Shown piece by piece: positions 1 through 12,734 of a stretch of 64,000 bases of DNA. The DNA lies in NCBI GenBank assembly GCA_013397935.1, contig VZRN01001105.1:674240-738239 (forward strand), written 5' to 3'. The first letter of the stretch is position 1. Each line of letters begins with the position of its first letter. The stretch comes from Dasyornis broadbenti. Taxonomy: Eukaryota > Chordata > Aves > Passeriformes > Dasyornithidae. A model generated the notes under the pieces. It ran no database searches. It was given only the letters and a program-made list of their open reading frames with translations, and had not been told where the DNA came from. The position numbers and the translations under genes were made by a program.

Positions 1-23
1 TCGCAGGTTGCCATCATCGGCAG
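1..23 (+). CDS. CRYL1: CRYL1 coding exon 1 (3' end only)
   Basis: The exon is cut by the window edge. It encodes S-Q-V-A-I-I-G plus two bases of a Ser codon, the first beta strand of the Rossmann fold leading into the glycine loop. The donor gtaaag follows directly at 24. The AG left over joins the T that opens exon 2 to make Ser14, completing the GSG of the nucleotide-binding loop. By family numbering six residues, including the initiator Met, lie to the left. Confidence 0.9.
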
Positions 24-330
24 GTAAAGTCTTTCGTCGCCCGCGGGCGGGTGCAGTGCCGCGGGGAGGAGGTGCCAGCCCGGCGCGGCGCCTGTGGGAC
101 GGATGCCCGCAGCGTGCGAAGGCGCTCGGGCGCCGTCTCCCGCCTCGGCCCGGCCTGCGGGGAGCAGGATTTGGGGACTCCGTGTCGGGTACGGCCCTGC
201 CTCGGTGTGCCCTCTGCTGCGGCCGTCGGATGTGTCAGCCAGGTGCTGGCTCGGGGCACGCGGTGGGTTTTGGGCGGCTGCGGGGGCGTGCTGCTGCTGG
301 ATCTCGGGAAGCGGAGAGGATGCACCTGTT
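1..330. promoter_or_regulatory. CpG-rich edge of the CRYL1 promoter CpG island
   Basis: The first ~330 bases, covering the end of exon 1 and the start of intron 1, are GC-rich and dense in CpG. From about 340 on the sequence drops to the AT-rich, CpG-poor composition of the rest of the intron. This is the usual picture at the 3' side of a promoter CpG island. In mammals CRYL1 and IFT88 are arranged head-to-head, so the island may serve a shared promoter. That is inference, because the upstream part is outside the window. Confidence 0.7.
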
Positions 331-2724
331 TGGCTCCTTACAGTGCCTTTGCTAAAGCACTTGACAGCTCTGTGCTGCTTTAAAACAAACAGCAGACAAA
401 CATCTTTACTGAAGTAAGTCACTCTATAGGTCTGAAAGACTGCTGCCCCTTTTCATTGCGGTGTCCTGTGTGTGTCAGTCCAAGAGGAATGGAGAAATCC
501 AAGCACAGCGTAACGTCCTGCTTGTCAACTATGTCAAGAAACTCCTGAGTTAGTCTCAGACTAATTCCTGAAGTAATATTTACTTGCCACAAAATTCAGC
601 AGTATTTCTGGTTTGTGAGGGAATGTATTGTTTCATCCTCTCATTGGGCTGAACCTAAAGTTCTTTACTTGAACAGTACTCTGGAGGGGAGAGAAAATAC
701 GTGCCAGACAGTAACAGTCCCCTGTGCACCACTGTACTTTGGTGCCACAAGTGTGGGCTGCAGCAAACTTTATTAGCGAGCCTACTTGAAGCCTCAGAAT
801 GGGAGTCTCGGTGCTGTTGTGTGACAGGGAGCAAACTGGCTCCTACTGTTGGCACTCAGGAGTTTTATTCACCGTAGGCATGTGTGAGGGGTCAGGAGAG
901 TTGGACTCTTGCCTGCTGTAACACTATTGCACTGAAGGAAAAAAAACTGGTTTTAGTAGCACCTGCAGAAGTTATGTGAGCAGATCTGGTTGTTAATACT
1001 TTATGTATCACTGGGCCCAAAAGAACAGTGCTTAAAGTGTCAAAAAGCACTGTCTTGGCATCAAATATGCTAACATCAAGTTGTACTGATGCTGTTGTAT
1101 ACAATGGAGTACTGGTGCAGGCCTGATACCTACCATTGACTTACTTTGTGTGTTCTGTAGTTCAAAAGAAATACCCCACAATCCTAAAAACCTGTATTAA
1201 AGTGAAAGATTTTTTTTTTTAAGAAAATTTAATTTAACAGTGCAATTTAGAGAGATTATGGAAATTTATAAAGGTACTGATAGCTCAGATACATTTCTGT
1301 CAGGTTTAAGTGATTCAAATGCTTTTATTTTATAAGTACTCATTGGCAGGAGGCTACAGTAGCTATCAAACCTTGACATGCCTATTCTGCAAGTTTGTTC
1401 TGTTACATGCCTCAGAATTGATGAAGTCTGGGCTTACTATAGAGAAACTGTGTGTTTTTATTTTTAAATGACATGTTTTGAGTGAAACCTTACTGTCTGC
1501 TTAATAACACTAAATGCAAAGCTTAATTTTTTTTTTGTCCCAGTTATTTCCACTGATTCCTGCTATTTCCTGAAACTTCCTGTTTTGATCCTTTTTTAAA
1601 ATATATGGTGAAACCAAAGGCTGAACTTGTTACTGTTTTTTCTTCCTTCTTTTCTCATCTGCCCTATTACTGTAGCTCTGACTTTTGCTCCCCTTTTAAT
1701 CTTTTATTGATGCCCTAATGGCCTTGAATTTTTCAGTTGCCAGAGATCACCGAAGTTTAACACTGCAAATACAATGATCTTGGAAATGGTGGGAAATGCA
1801 TGTATTTATCAAAACCCCACCGTGGCAGTCACGGATATGGAGTTCTGATCTTGTCTCTGTTATGGCTTTTTTTTCCCCCATTTTTTTGTGATTTCAGGCT
1901 ACTTAAGCTTGTGACACTTAAGCTTCCCTTTTCATGTGTCCATTTGAAAAGACTGCTGCCTGCTACACATCTAATGAAGTTAAAACCTGCATTGCTTTAA
2001 GAGACTTAATAAAATTGTCAGTTACTACAAATTTCATCTATGTATTGCTCCGTAATATGATTTCACCAAAAGATGTAGGCAGACTGTTCCTGTGCGTATC
2101 CAGCATGATTCATCTAAAAATAAAGGTAGTGCTAGAAGTGGCTAGATGGAAAAATAGTATCAAACCCATTCTCAGTTGAGATTTTTTTTCCCTTTTCATG
2201 TGCTTGTGGTATTTTCTGAATTGCTGAGGATCTGTGACTTCAGTAGCTGGGCGTTGGATTTTCATATCATCTCTGAAGCAGGATCCTGCACTCTTGGACC
2301 AGTCGATGGCTGCCTGTCTTCAGACTATGAACTGAACAAATGTTTCCTTTTTTTCTTTTAACCTCTTGAATGTAATTCCATGCACCAACTCCATGTTAAG
2401 ATTGTGGCTGATGAAACTGTTGGTAATTGAGTCCAGTGTCCCAGTCAGGTTCCTCCTGTTTGAATTCTGCACTCCTTTTTCTGTTTTGTTTTGGTTTTTT
2501 CCTTTCCCATTATCTTATTCCCAGCTCTCAGAGAAGCTGCTACACACTGCCAGCAAAGGGTATTTATCTGTTAGAAAGATTTGTTTCTTATTAATATGAA
2601 ACTGATCTTTTTATCAAATATCGAAGAGTCCAAGCTCTGTTTTCATTTTTGCAATGTTTTCAAAAGTCCTTACCCTAAATAAATACTGGTTTATTAATTG
2701 ATTGATTTATTTTTTTCTTTTCAG
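24..2724 (+). other. CRYL1 intron 1
   Basis: Donor gtaaag at 24, and a strong acceptor with a T-rich tract ending in cag at 2722-2724. Beyond the CpG-rich first ~330 bases it is ordinary AT-rich sequence with short T and A runs. I recognise no repeat family or gene in it. Confidence 0.85.
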
Positions 2725-2832
2725 TGGACTCATTGGTCGCAGCTGGGCCATGGTATTTGCTGCTGCAGGCTTCAAAGTGAAACTTTATGATATTGCACAA
2801 CAGCAGCTAACAAGTGCACTGGAAAATATTCG
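2725..2832 (+). CDS. CRYL1: CRYL1 coding exon 2
   Basis: It encodes the rest of the glycine loop and the first helix and second strand of the Rossmann fold: S-G-L-I-G-R-S-W-A, then the stretch ending V-K-L-Y-D-I, and on to A-L-E-N-I. The Asp of KLYDI is Asp36 in full-length numbering. It binds the adenosine ribose hydroxyls and selects NAD over NADP. Acceptor ttttcag, donor gtaggt. The exon ends after two bases (CG) of an Arg codon. Confidence 0.97.
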
Positions 2833-3412
2833 GTAGGTCACCTGACTTGAAATAACTGGGGTTGGAATGAAACTGTGGGATTTTTGTAATTATGAATGAA
2901 TAGCCGTATCTTGTTATTTCAGGGAGCATAGATTTTAGGCTTTGAAGAAGGCTTTAACTTAGAAGTACAGGTCCTGTTAAGATCAGAAGAACTGTGCTTC
3001 CATGTGTCACTGACACTTCTGAAGAGAAATTTAATTTTTAAATTATTCAAGAGCTTAAGTTTAAATTCAATTTTTTAAAATAATACTTATCACCATTAGG
3101 TTATTTATAGTCTAGATTTAAAATATATATGAACTTATGTGAGTTTTTGCACAGAAAGACAACAAATACTCTTTCAAAGTGGAGGTAGGTTAAGATGGAT
3201 TGCTGAGAAGCCCTGATACAATTATTAGAATTTTATAACTAGTTTTTAAACTCTTAAACTGGTATTTTTGAGTCCTAGAAGAACAGGTTGCTAGTGTCAT
3301 TGACCAGTTATAGTTGAAGTGGGAAGCATCTTTAGAAGGAGTGCCAATTTGAGGATGTGAACATCACATCACTCGCACTTGTTGAGGCCAGCAAGCCTCC
3401 AGCCCTCTTTTG

Positions 3413-3482
3413 TTGCCCGTGGCACTGTGAGTAAAGCCTCGTGCTTTTTGTGCTACAAGAGCTACAAGTTCAAGTCTTGCCT
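3413..3482 (+). repeat. Possible tRNA-derived SINE head (very old)
   Basis: The stretch has an A-box-like tggcactgtgagtaaagc and, about 50 bases on, a B-box-like gttcaagtcttgcc, spaced as in a tRNA gene. It does not fold into a convincing tRNA (no matching acceptor stem), so it would be a decayed SINE head rather than a working tRNA. Chance resemblance is quite possible. Confidence 0.25.
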
Positions 3483-4518
3483 CTTTGCCCCTCCCCCAAC
3501 CTTCAATGCCTACAAGTTAATTATCTATTCAGTCACTCTTAACTAGATTTCTTCCTAGTATTTCTCTAACCTTCCCTTGAACTGATATAAATCCTTCTGT
3601 GGCCTCCTTGCCAAAGGACTTTGTGTTCTGCAGGTTTACTGCTTGCTGCATGAGGAGCCATTCCCTTGTGTTTGCTTTGAACCTGGCTCCTCAGTTGCTT
3701 TGATTGACTCCTAGTTCTTGTGTTAGAAGGAGCATGTCTGTTTGGTCCTATGCACCGTCTTCTTGCTGGGCCTGGAAGTACAGCTTTTATCTGCTTGTGA
3801 GAGAGGATGAAAGTACATTTATAAAGTGGTTCCATGCACACCTTTATGTTGCTGTTTTGGCATTTAATGCTGAAGTTCAGATGACTTCACAATTAGCATC
3901 AACCTAAATGCATCAGCTGTCCCTTCATGATGCCTTGGAGTGACATATGTCAGCTTGTATATCAGCTGTATGGGGTTTAAGGTGCACCTGAAAAAAAGAT
4001 TGTAGTGTGTCGCATCCTAATTGCTTTCTGCAACAAGGCTTAAAGCAAACAGGAGTGAGTTCAGGAACCCCTTGTAGGTCAGTTCAGTTGTTGGAGTTCA
4101 GAAGTTAAACAGTATGTGATGTCTAGTTAGATTTGCTAAAATATGCTTGATAACAAAAGCAGGGGAAAATATTATTTTATTTAATTTTTATTTTCCAGGT
4201 AGGTGTTAGTCAGACCAAACATCTCTGTTGCATCACCTAGATGACACAAACTTTTGGGTTTTTTCAGAGTTGCTATCATAGTGGTAGCCACAATGAGATT
4301 CTGGATTATTAGGTGGCAGTTTTGTGGTGTTCATTACTAAAGCCAGCACTTGCCCCAATTTTTTCTTTTTCTTATAGCAAAATGAGGATTTTAGCCTTCC
4401 AAGGTTTTCTACTTGAAAACATAAAGCATAGAATATCATATGTAATAGGATAGAGTGCTATTTGAGTAGGTCTATACTGCCCTGTGCCTATATGTGTTCT
4501 CCTACACGTACAGGACTT

Positions 4519-5085
4519 CACAGAATCATTGAATGGGTCATGTAGGAAGGGAACACTGGAGGTCATGTCCAGAACCCTAATGATCTTCATAGTCCTCTGT
4601 TGGACCTGCTTCAGGAACTCCATGTTTCTCTTGCACTGAGGAGCCCAGAACTGGACACAGCACTCCAGATATGGCTTCACCAGGGCTGAGCAGAGGAGCA
4701 GGATCTCCTCCCACAACCTGCTGGCAGTACTCTTCCTAATGCATCCTAGGATCCCACTGGCCTTCTTGGCCACAAGGGCACTGCTGGCTCATGGACAGCT
4801 TGGTGTCCACCAGAACTCCCAGGTCCTTCTCCCCAGAGCTGCTTTCCATCAGGTCAGCCCCAGCCTGTGCTGGTGCCTGGGGTTATTTCTCCCCAGGTGC
4901 AGGACCCTGCATTTGCCTTTGCTGAATTTCAGACAGTTCCTCTCTGCCCATCCTCTATCCAACCTGTCAGTGCCCTTCTGAAGGGCTGCACAGACCTCTG
5001 GGGTATTGGCCACTCCTCCCAGCTTTGTGTCATCAGTGAATGTGCTGAGGAAGCATCTGCCTCTTCATCCAAGTCATTGATAAGT
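4519..5085 (-). mobile_element. CR1 LINE fragment, 3' half, antisense
   Basis: The left edge (cagaatcattgaatggg) is the reverse complement of the CR1 3' terminus, so the element runs right to left. Its minus-strand translation shows reverse-transcriptase C-terminal blocks typical of avian CR1: A-K-K-A-S-G-I-L-G-C-I-R-K-S, then C-V-Q-F-W-A-P-Q near 4650, and upstream the F-x-K-x-K-C-x-V-L-H-L-G block near 4915 in a shifted frame. Frameshifts and an internal deletion before the 3' end make it a dead copy. Confidence 0.9.
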
Positions 5086-6063
5086 TCAAGGCAAGTTCAG
5101 TTGAGTTCAAGGCAGGTTTGCCTTTTACATAAGATGTTCTTAACTTATAATTAACTTGTGTATCTTGTCTATTGTAACACTCTAGTTAAGAAGCCTAGTT
5201 TGGGGAAAACATAGGTTTTGTGACAAGAATACAAGCTACACAGTTTCTTCAACCACTATTTTAATGATTGTAGCTGTCAAAATATGGTCAAACTTCTTTG
5301 CGCTGATTTCATAGCACACAACCTGCAGTAAATCACGAGTTACTGAAGTAATACTTCTGTAACAGTTGGAGCTGAGTAGCTAATGTGGGCTCACAGTAGA
5401 GCAGCAAGGGAATGTCTGTTGAGCTATTTGATAGAGCTGGTGACTGTTTCTCTGAACTCGATGTAATTTGCTTTCCTTTTTCTCTCCAAATAGCAAATTA
5501 GACTTAGGGGTTTTGTGCTTTATTTTGTTTTAGTGCTGGAACGTATTTATTCTGCTCTAGTATGCAGTCCACAAACTTCTAGTGTATGGAGACACTACTT
5601 ATTAAGGAGAAATTAGAGTGTACAGATGACTATAGTTTCTCTTTTCCAAACAAAAGAAAAGTGGGATTTGACTAGTAAGCAACACTCATTTTTAAAAGGA
5701 GATGATGCTTTTTTGATGGCAGAAATGATACTTAACTATTTAATGTCGTTGCCTTTTAGTGTGTTGACGCATAACTCATTGTATTTTGTATAAATTCAGA
5801 ACATCTCAAGGTTCCTTAACTAATTCATCTCACAGAGAGCAACAGGTGGGCAGTAGGAGTGTGTAATCCTGCAAGAGGACTCAAATGAGTCTGAGATGGA
5901 CATAAAATCATGTGGAATGCCTGCAGTGTGGAAAGCCTGCACATATCTATGTAGAAAATCTGAAATGTACTCTGTAAATTTACGTGAAACACTTGGTTAT
6001 GGGTAAAAGATAAGATTAGGGTATGGAATTTGGATCTACTGAAACAAGTGAAAATTTGTGTAT

Positions 6064-6092
6064 CAGTAGACCAGAAGCAGTAGACCAGAAGC
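6064..6092. repeat. 14-bp tandem duplication
   Basis: The unit cagtagaccagaag occurs twice in a row, followed by cag. It is a short replication-slippage type duplication inside intron 2. Confidence 0.8.
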
Positions 6093-7192
6093 AGAAAGAA
6101 GAGGTGAGTCTGTTTCTTAAGACCTAAGGTGGTGAGATGGATTTACTCTACTGATCTACCTGTTGAGCAGACATAGCAGTCAGTGCCCAGGCACATGAAA
6201 TGACTGCACATTGCAATGAACAGGATGTACCAGTGGTGTGGCAAACCAGGGTACGCTCTAATGGAACAACCTTTTGTACTGTTGAAGAAACAACCTAATG
6301 AACACCCTTATACCACACTGGACCTACTGAATGCATGCTGTAGTAGCCTGCCTTGGGAAATGTAATTTTTTCATATCCAGCATGCTTTTTTCTGCATCAG
6401 TGTGATTCTGGTGTGAATGCAAGATTGCTAAATGTTGAAATAATGAGAATTAGAAAAACAAGTAGTATGCTATTCCTGAAAGTAATCCTAAAACATAGGA
6501 TGCAGAAATGCTTTAGTGCGTGCTCCTCTGCCAAAAATAAATTTATGATCTTGTAGTATGAACTTTTTCAAGTAGTTACTGTGCTACTGTTCTAAACATA
6601 ATTATGCTGCTGATTAAGATTGATTAATTACAGGGCTTACTTGCTTACTCTTCCAGTCTGTCTTACATACTACTGTATTGTATTGGTACTGCATATATAT
6701 CAAGGGCAAAATACAGATTGGTTTAGGTCTTCCTTGATGGTTTTATATATCAGCTCCTAGTTCTCCTTTGAGGGGAGAACTTCTAACTAGATGATTCTTT
6801 TCAGAACACAGTTTGATATTGAGTGCCTGACGCTATCACATCAAGCTTGTGCTAAATCATAGGCTTGATTCTGCCTTTCAATTTTTATCTCTGCCCACCC
6901 CCCAAAAGAGTGCAATTAGCTAGTTAGGCAAAACAGCACAATTTGCAGGACTAACTAGAGAACATATTGATAGATTTTGGAAGGGGATAGATTCTGTCTT
7001 TCCAAAGGTTCTGTCTGACTGTTCTGTAGTTGAAAACACCTCCATAAGGAAATGCTCCCTTTTCACTTCATTCCTGTGTGGTAGCCAGTCCCCTGTGCAG
7101 CTAGAACGCATGATTTCAGTAAGCCTGATTTGTGTAATTACTAAAACTGTGTTTTGAGAACAGTTATGGTGCTCACATTTGCCTGGTATGCA

Positions 7193-7300
7193 GAGTAACA
7201 GGTTGTCCAAGGAGTCGGTGAAATCTCCTTTCCTGGAAGTTTTCAAGGCTTGGCTACACAAAACCACTTGGTCTGTTGTGTCTCAGGCTAAATATATAGG
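7193..7300 (+). mobile_element. Short divergent CR1 3'-region fragment
   Basis: The run aacaggttgtccaaggagtc, then a block reading like 'tctcctttcctggaagttttcaag', follows the CR1 pattern 'ggctgcccagggaggtggtggagtctcc..ctggaggttttcaag'. It encodes the remnant of the R-L-P-x-x-V-x-S-P-x-L-E-V-F-K block at the end of CR1 ORF2. Only ~100 bases are recognisable and no clean 3' end is seen. Confidence 0.55.
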
Positions 7301-9720
7301 ACCAGTGACATTTTGGTTTGTTAGTTTGTTTTCCCCATGCCAACTACCCTCTCATTTATCAGACAGCACTGGATGGTAGTGCTGTGACTGGTGAATGCTT
7401 CTAGTCTTTAGGCTATAGTGCTGTCTGAACTTGTGAATAATAGTATTGGTGTTCTCTTCCTTCACTTCTTGTTGGTGTGGGTGATATGGTTGTGATTAAG
7501 TGGTCTTTAATCTTGTAAGTATTTGTTTGTTGCAGCGGTGTGTGCTGAGTACAATGACTGCCCAGTAGTAGCTGTGGATAAAGGTGAGGCAAGTGGGGTG
7601 TGAACAAGATGAGTTAAGCATTAGCATTACTTTCAGGGTCCTCCTGTAAAGACTTTTAGAGTAGGATTTGTAACCAGGAACATTCCAGGTATTTTATATG
7701 ATTGGGGGTGTTTCCATAGATTGAATGTCTTATCCTGAAGCAAATACTAGCCCAGTTCACAGAGTAGTGTTGACGTACTGTGGGCAGACAGGTACAACAG
7801 TAAAACTCTGGAGGTAGACGAAGTGTAAGCTCAAAAAGGAAGTAGTATTTTCTTATGGATGTGAATTCTTCATTCTTTAAAGACCTTACAGGTATTGTGT
7901 GAAACTCTCTGAGCTGCACACACTGTGAGCTGCGGAGTGAAGCCCTGTGTGCTTCAATGGCTGCAATGGTCTCGGGTTTTCCTAGAGATGATCCCCTAAA
8001 AATTTAGGCTACCTTGACTAAAAAGTCATCCAGTAGAGGTCAGTGGTGCACTGCCATATGTACAAACCTTTGTGCCTTAACGTATGGTAAGTATCAGGGA
8101 ACACTGTTTTCCCACAGTTCTGTACCAATCTAATACCCCAGGGGAATATAAATATGGTTTAGCATTTTAAAAACTTGAAGTTTATTTGTGGAACAAAACA
8201 ACCAGAATGTCCATAAGTAGAATGACAAAGGGTGCGAAAGATGAAAATTTCTCAGGTGGGAAGGCCAAAATTGAAATAATGCACGTAATCCCTGCTCCAT
8301 GCTTTTGACTGATTTAAATACATGGCTAACATGAAGAGTGATTATGATAGCAGGAGCAGTTTTTTGTTTAGGACGGGAAAAAAAAATCAATCCAGCCTCA
8401 AGTTCCAAAGATGAAGATGGTAGCTTTGCAGGTTAACTGAGAAATGGTAATCTCAGTGCACAGTGTATTAATAGTTTATGACAGAAAAATGGAAATGACA
8501 GGATGGTTATCACTGGCAGAGGAGGAAAGATATGAAACAGGAGATGGGTGCTGCAAACTTCTGTAAGATCTTGGGGAAGAAAAATAGAAGCTAGATCTCT
8601 TATTTTACGACTCTAGCTTTTTGAATCTCTCAGTTACCAATCATGTACTGTCATTTTGGAGGACCAGGGAGGATGAGACAAATGTAGTATTACAAGGAGA
8701 GTGAATAAGAACTTCACCTTCTTCTTCAAAGAAGGAAGTAATTTTGATATGATCTCTTCAAATGTAACTTTGTTTTTTTGGTGTTTTTAGTTTGGTTTGG
8801 GTTTTTCTTAAGCAGTATATATAACATGTGTGCAAGAGTATGCTCTTGCATATTTGGGCAAGAGCACCTGGGAAATGATAACTTCTAATGAACAGATTGT
8901 GAAGACCTTTTGATTGATTGGTTCCTTATCTTGCCTCACACAAGGTGTGAGGGAGCCAGAAGTTTGAATATTCTAGCTTAGGTGCACCTGTTTGTTTACA
9001 GATGAAGCACTGGCACCTTTAGTGCTAGAAACCTTAAATGTTCTATGAAGTTTCTGCCCAGCAAGCTGCGGTGTATATATCCTGTGAGCGTAGGAAAGGC
9101 AGCTGAGGATTCCTGTTTCCTATTCATTGCCATGCAGATTGCTTAAGAGGTAGAAGTGTGTGCTTTTCAGCCATCCATTTGCTGTGTCATTAATTAAGTT
9201 GGTAGGAAGAATAATGGATTTTTTTTTCCTGCTGCTATTCATTAGCTCAATTTCCTCATTTCTTCAGGATGAGCAGTTTTTGCTGAATAATAACCAAAGG
9301 CTCAGAGGAAAGGCTTGAAGTAACTGAACAGGTTTAACTGTGATAATGGCTACATAAAAGAGCTTTAGGTTGATTGTGATCAGACAGTTTAATCCCACTT
9401 AATTTCTGTGGAAATTGTTCCTCTAAGTGGCTTATAATGGTTTTGAAAAATGGCTTGCTTGTTCTGGACGTTTTAGGGCTCAAGTACACACCAGTCCCAG
9501 CCATGGTGTGTACCTGAGCATTCATTTCAAGTTTCGTAACTACTTGAATTTTTTGACATTTGTTCTGCAGTCATTGAAAAAATCCCAAAATGCAGTGGCA
9601 TGGGGGTTTTAGGAAGGACTCTTGGCTGTATTGAATGTATTTATCAATTTCTGTTTGTAAAACTCGAGCAAGTATATTAAAATATATTAAAGGGACCTTG
9701 CTTCCCATTAAATATGAGCA

Positions 9721-9767
9721 GACTGGTGCACAGTCAGCAGAAAAAACTCCTGCTGACTGCACCAGTT
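9721..9767. other. Short imperfect hairpin
   Basis: Arms actggtgcacagtcagcag (9722-9740) and ctgctgactgcaccagt (9750-9766) are complementary apart from a two-base bulge (ca, in the left arm), with a ~9-base A-rich loop. It lies in intron 2, about 250 bases before exon 3, and is too short for a typical miRNA precursor. Confidence 0.6.
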
Positions 9768-10018
9768 AAAACAAGTTCGAAGTGGTTACAGTCTTGCATC
9801 TAGGAGTAGATCTTAGAGCCATCTGTGCTTGAAGAGAAGGAAAAACTGATAAGATGGGGGAGGAAGGAGAAATGACTGAAATTAACCTTTATATTTTTGA
9901 ATATAGATGTGTGCAGTGGCGTGGCAAATAGTAAAGTACATGGTTTGTTAAGAAGGTTTTTAAAAAATTCATGTTGGCTTAACAAAGTGTTTAAATGTGT
10001 CTATGTTGTTTCTGTCAG

Positions 10019-10145
10019 CAAACAAATGAAAGAGATGGAGAAGTCGGGAGTCCTGAAAGGAGCTTTGAGTGCGGAACAGCAGTTGGCTCTCATTAGCGTT
10101 TGTACAGACCTGAAGGCAGCAGTAGAGGGTGCTACTTTCATTCAG
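10019..10145 (+). CDS. CRYL1: CRYL1 coding exon 3
   Basis: It begins with the last base of the split Arg codon, then K-Q-M-K-E-M-E-K-S-G-V-L-K-G and the block S-A-E-Q-Q-L-A-L-I, ending A-V-E-G-A-T-F-I-Q. This is the helix and following strand of the Rossmann domain, equivalent to the lysine- and leucine-rich segment before 'EGAxxIQE' in mammalian CRYL1. Acceptor ctgtcag, donor gtaagc. The exon is 127 bases and ends in phase 0. Confidence 0.97.
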
Positions 10146-12734
10146 GTAAGCAAAGATTTGCCAACTCCTAGCAAACAGTGTAGAAAGATGATCAAAAGCT
10201 GTGCTATATAGTGCAGTTGGTGGGCACTGGAGAGTTCAACATCCTGACCCCATAATGACATAGTCTTGCTTGTTCTTTCTGGCTTAGTATCCTGACATGG
10301 GAGATCATGCCTCTTTGCAGGATTTCTTACACTAGAGTCCTTGCAAGTTTATTCTGCGTTGTGGGGAGAGGCTGGCAGCTAAGCTGGGAGGCAGTTGCTG
10401 ACTTCCATGTATAATAAAGACTGTACTTGTTAGAAGGATGAATGTGATATGAAAGTGGGCATGACAGATTATCCCTTAGGGAACATCGCATACTCTGGAG
10501 CTGGGTCTAAAATGTGCTTTTTCCTCTCCAGATACCTAGAGAAGGTAGGGAGTCTGTCTGAGGTGACTTCTGTTCTGACTGTGAGGGAATGCTGTAGCGA
10601 AACACAGCTGTCCCGGAGTGTTAGAGTATTAGAACCAGGGCTGATGCATAGGTTTGGAATCTGTGCTGCTAAGTAAAATTGGAATGAAGAACAAGCTGAA
10701 CCACTAGACCTGATAGTTTATGGCTGCTTAACTATTAATATGCTCAATGGATTGGACACAGTGCAGAGAACAGGCTAATCTGGGACCATTTCTGTGATAA
10801 AGTATGAATGAGTTTTCTTTAGGATTGGCATTTTCTACCCTACATGGCTCCATAGTATTATACCAGTGTTGTACCATTAACTGCCTCTTCATGTATTTGT
10901 GCTGCACTCAAGAGTTTACAGCTTACAGTGTTTCAAGACTGTAAATCTCACAGTCTGGTTAGCTGCAGCACAACCCTAATAATAAATTGAACTGAAACAG
11001 CACAGTCTTCCAGACCTTTTCTTCCTCCCAATTTGGTGGAGTGAGGAGGAGAGAATGGGAGGCAGGACAAAGTCTCACACAGAAGTCAAGGTGTGAATGT
11101 ACTTTAGATTTTTACAGTGATACACTGTTTTCTGATCACTTTCTTTTCTTCATATCATGAAACTATGTTGTCACCCCCAGTATCTTACTCTTTCATCACT
11201 AATGAGCTCAGAACTTGTTAGTTCACGGTATTGTGTTCATGCATGTATTGCCTACTTCTGAGTAGGCAACTGAGTTTAATTTGCAAGTTTTTTGTCTAAT
11301 CACTCAGTCCTGTAAAGTCCTTCTGCAAATGTTTGTGATTGTAATAATGATGGCCAACTTAAATTTTATGAGGTAACTTTCAGGTCATTTATGAATGGAT
11401 GTAACAAAGGGCACAGCTATCTGTGAAACAGCACTGGCTGGCCCATTCCAGTGTAAGAACTGACTGTTCTTCTTACCTTGTGCTTGCTTTCTCTTTGCAA
11501 GCTACTGTCCGTGAAAGGATCTTTTGTCTGTCATGTGACTGGTTAACTTTCTAAAGTCTTTTTTCTTGCAATAGTTCTGGACATTCACACAAACTGCATC
11601 AGCTACATGATGCCTGTGCTTGTTGCTTCCTTTAAAGAATTCTTCTTGGTCTGTGAGGTGGGAATTTGCTCTGTGAAATTGCTTTTTTTCTTCCCTAATG
11701 TTTCTTCCCTTTGATTCTTCTTCTAATTTATGTGATACTCATTCAGAGCTACCTTTTTCTCTTAACTTGCTTGATAAAGATATGAGGCTTACAGGCTTAC
11801 TGTTGAGATCTTTTCTGAAGTCCCCTTAGAAGTTGAATCATGATTGCCACTCTTCTCGTTGGTACCAAAGTAGTATACATTCAGTTTCTTTTCAAGTGAG
11901 TGGTTCTATATAATTGTTACTGTGTTGGGTATTTCAACTGTATCAAAACATGCCCCAGTACTGTAGTTCCTGTCTCCTCTGTTCTGTGAGTTCTTCAGCT
12001 TCTTTCAATTTCAGACAAATCACAGGAATCTTCAAGACTTTAAACTTCAGTATCCTACAAGGATTAGAAGGCAAAGCAGAACAGTTGAAAAGAAATCACT
12101 GTTCTGTGTTTGTTTTCCAGATGATCCTTTTGTACTCCAATCTTTTGATCCTATGCATTCTTCTCCAAGCATTTTGAAGAAAGAAGAGAAATATTTTTTG
12201 AATTATGCTATCTGTACACTGTGAGGGGGTGGTGGTGTCTCCTTTGCTTTGCCTTATTTTCACAAATTAATAGTCATACATTGCTATGTTCATTGGAGTA
12301 CCACATCAACTTTGTGAAGGCTGCCTTCTTGTTTACAGTATTCTCGTAGTTCCGCTTGTTTTCTTTTGCTCTTCGAAGCATTTCTTACTACCTGGTATAT
12401 CTGTATAGTGTCTTACTTTCTCTGTATGCTACCTTTAAGGATCTGATCCTTCTTGGTGCCAACTTTGTATCTCTTTAGCATTCTCACTGCTATTTTACCA
12501 TCTTCTTTTGAAGCTGAACACAGCTGTGATGGAATTCTTGGCCCTTGCTCCGGCAGGGATGTTGAGTGTTAGTGTGCTATTGGTCCCGTTAGAGAGAGTC
12601 TTTGGCAGTAAGATTTTTGAACAAGATCTTGCATGCCACATCAGATTAATTCGAGGGCTGCATCCTTCCCCATCACTATCAGTTAATCTACGAAATGGGC
12701 ATTGGCCAAATATTGCAAAATCAAACTAATTTTA

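Larger units (their letters stand above)
2833..10018 (+). other. CRYL1 intron 2
   Basis: About 7.2 kb, from donor gtaggt to acceptor tgtcag. It holds an antisense CR1 copy (about 4519-5085), a short sense CR1 piece (about 7193-7300), a possible tRNA-like SINE head (about 3413-3482), a 14-bp tandem duplication (6064-6092) and a short hairpin (9721-9767). No other gene is seen. Open frames here are short and carry no family signature outside CR1. Confidence 0.85.

Noticed and set aside
5085..5120. Repeated 'gttcaaggca' motif next to the CR1 edge
   Set aside because: Only two imperfect short copies. It is too small to be a target duplication or a meaningful repeat.
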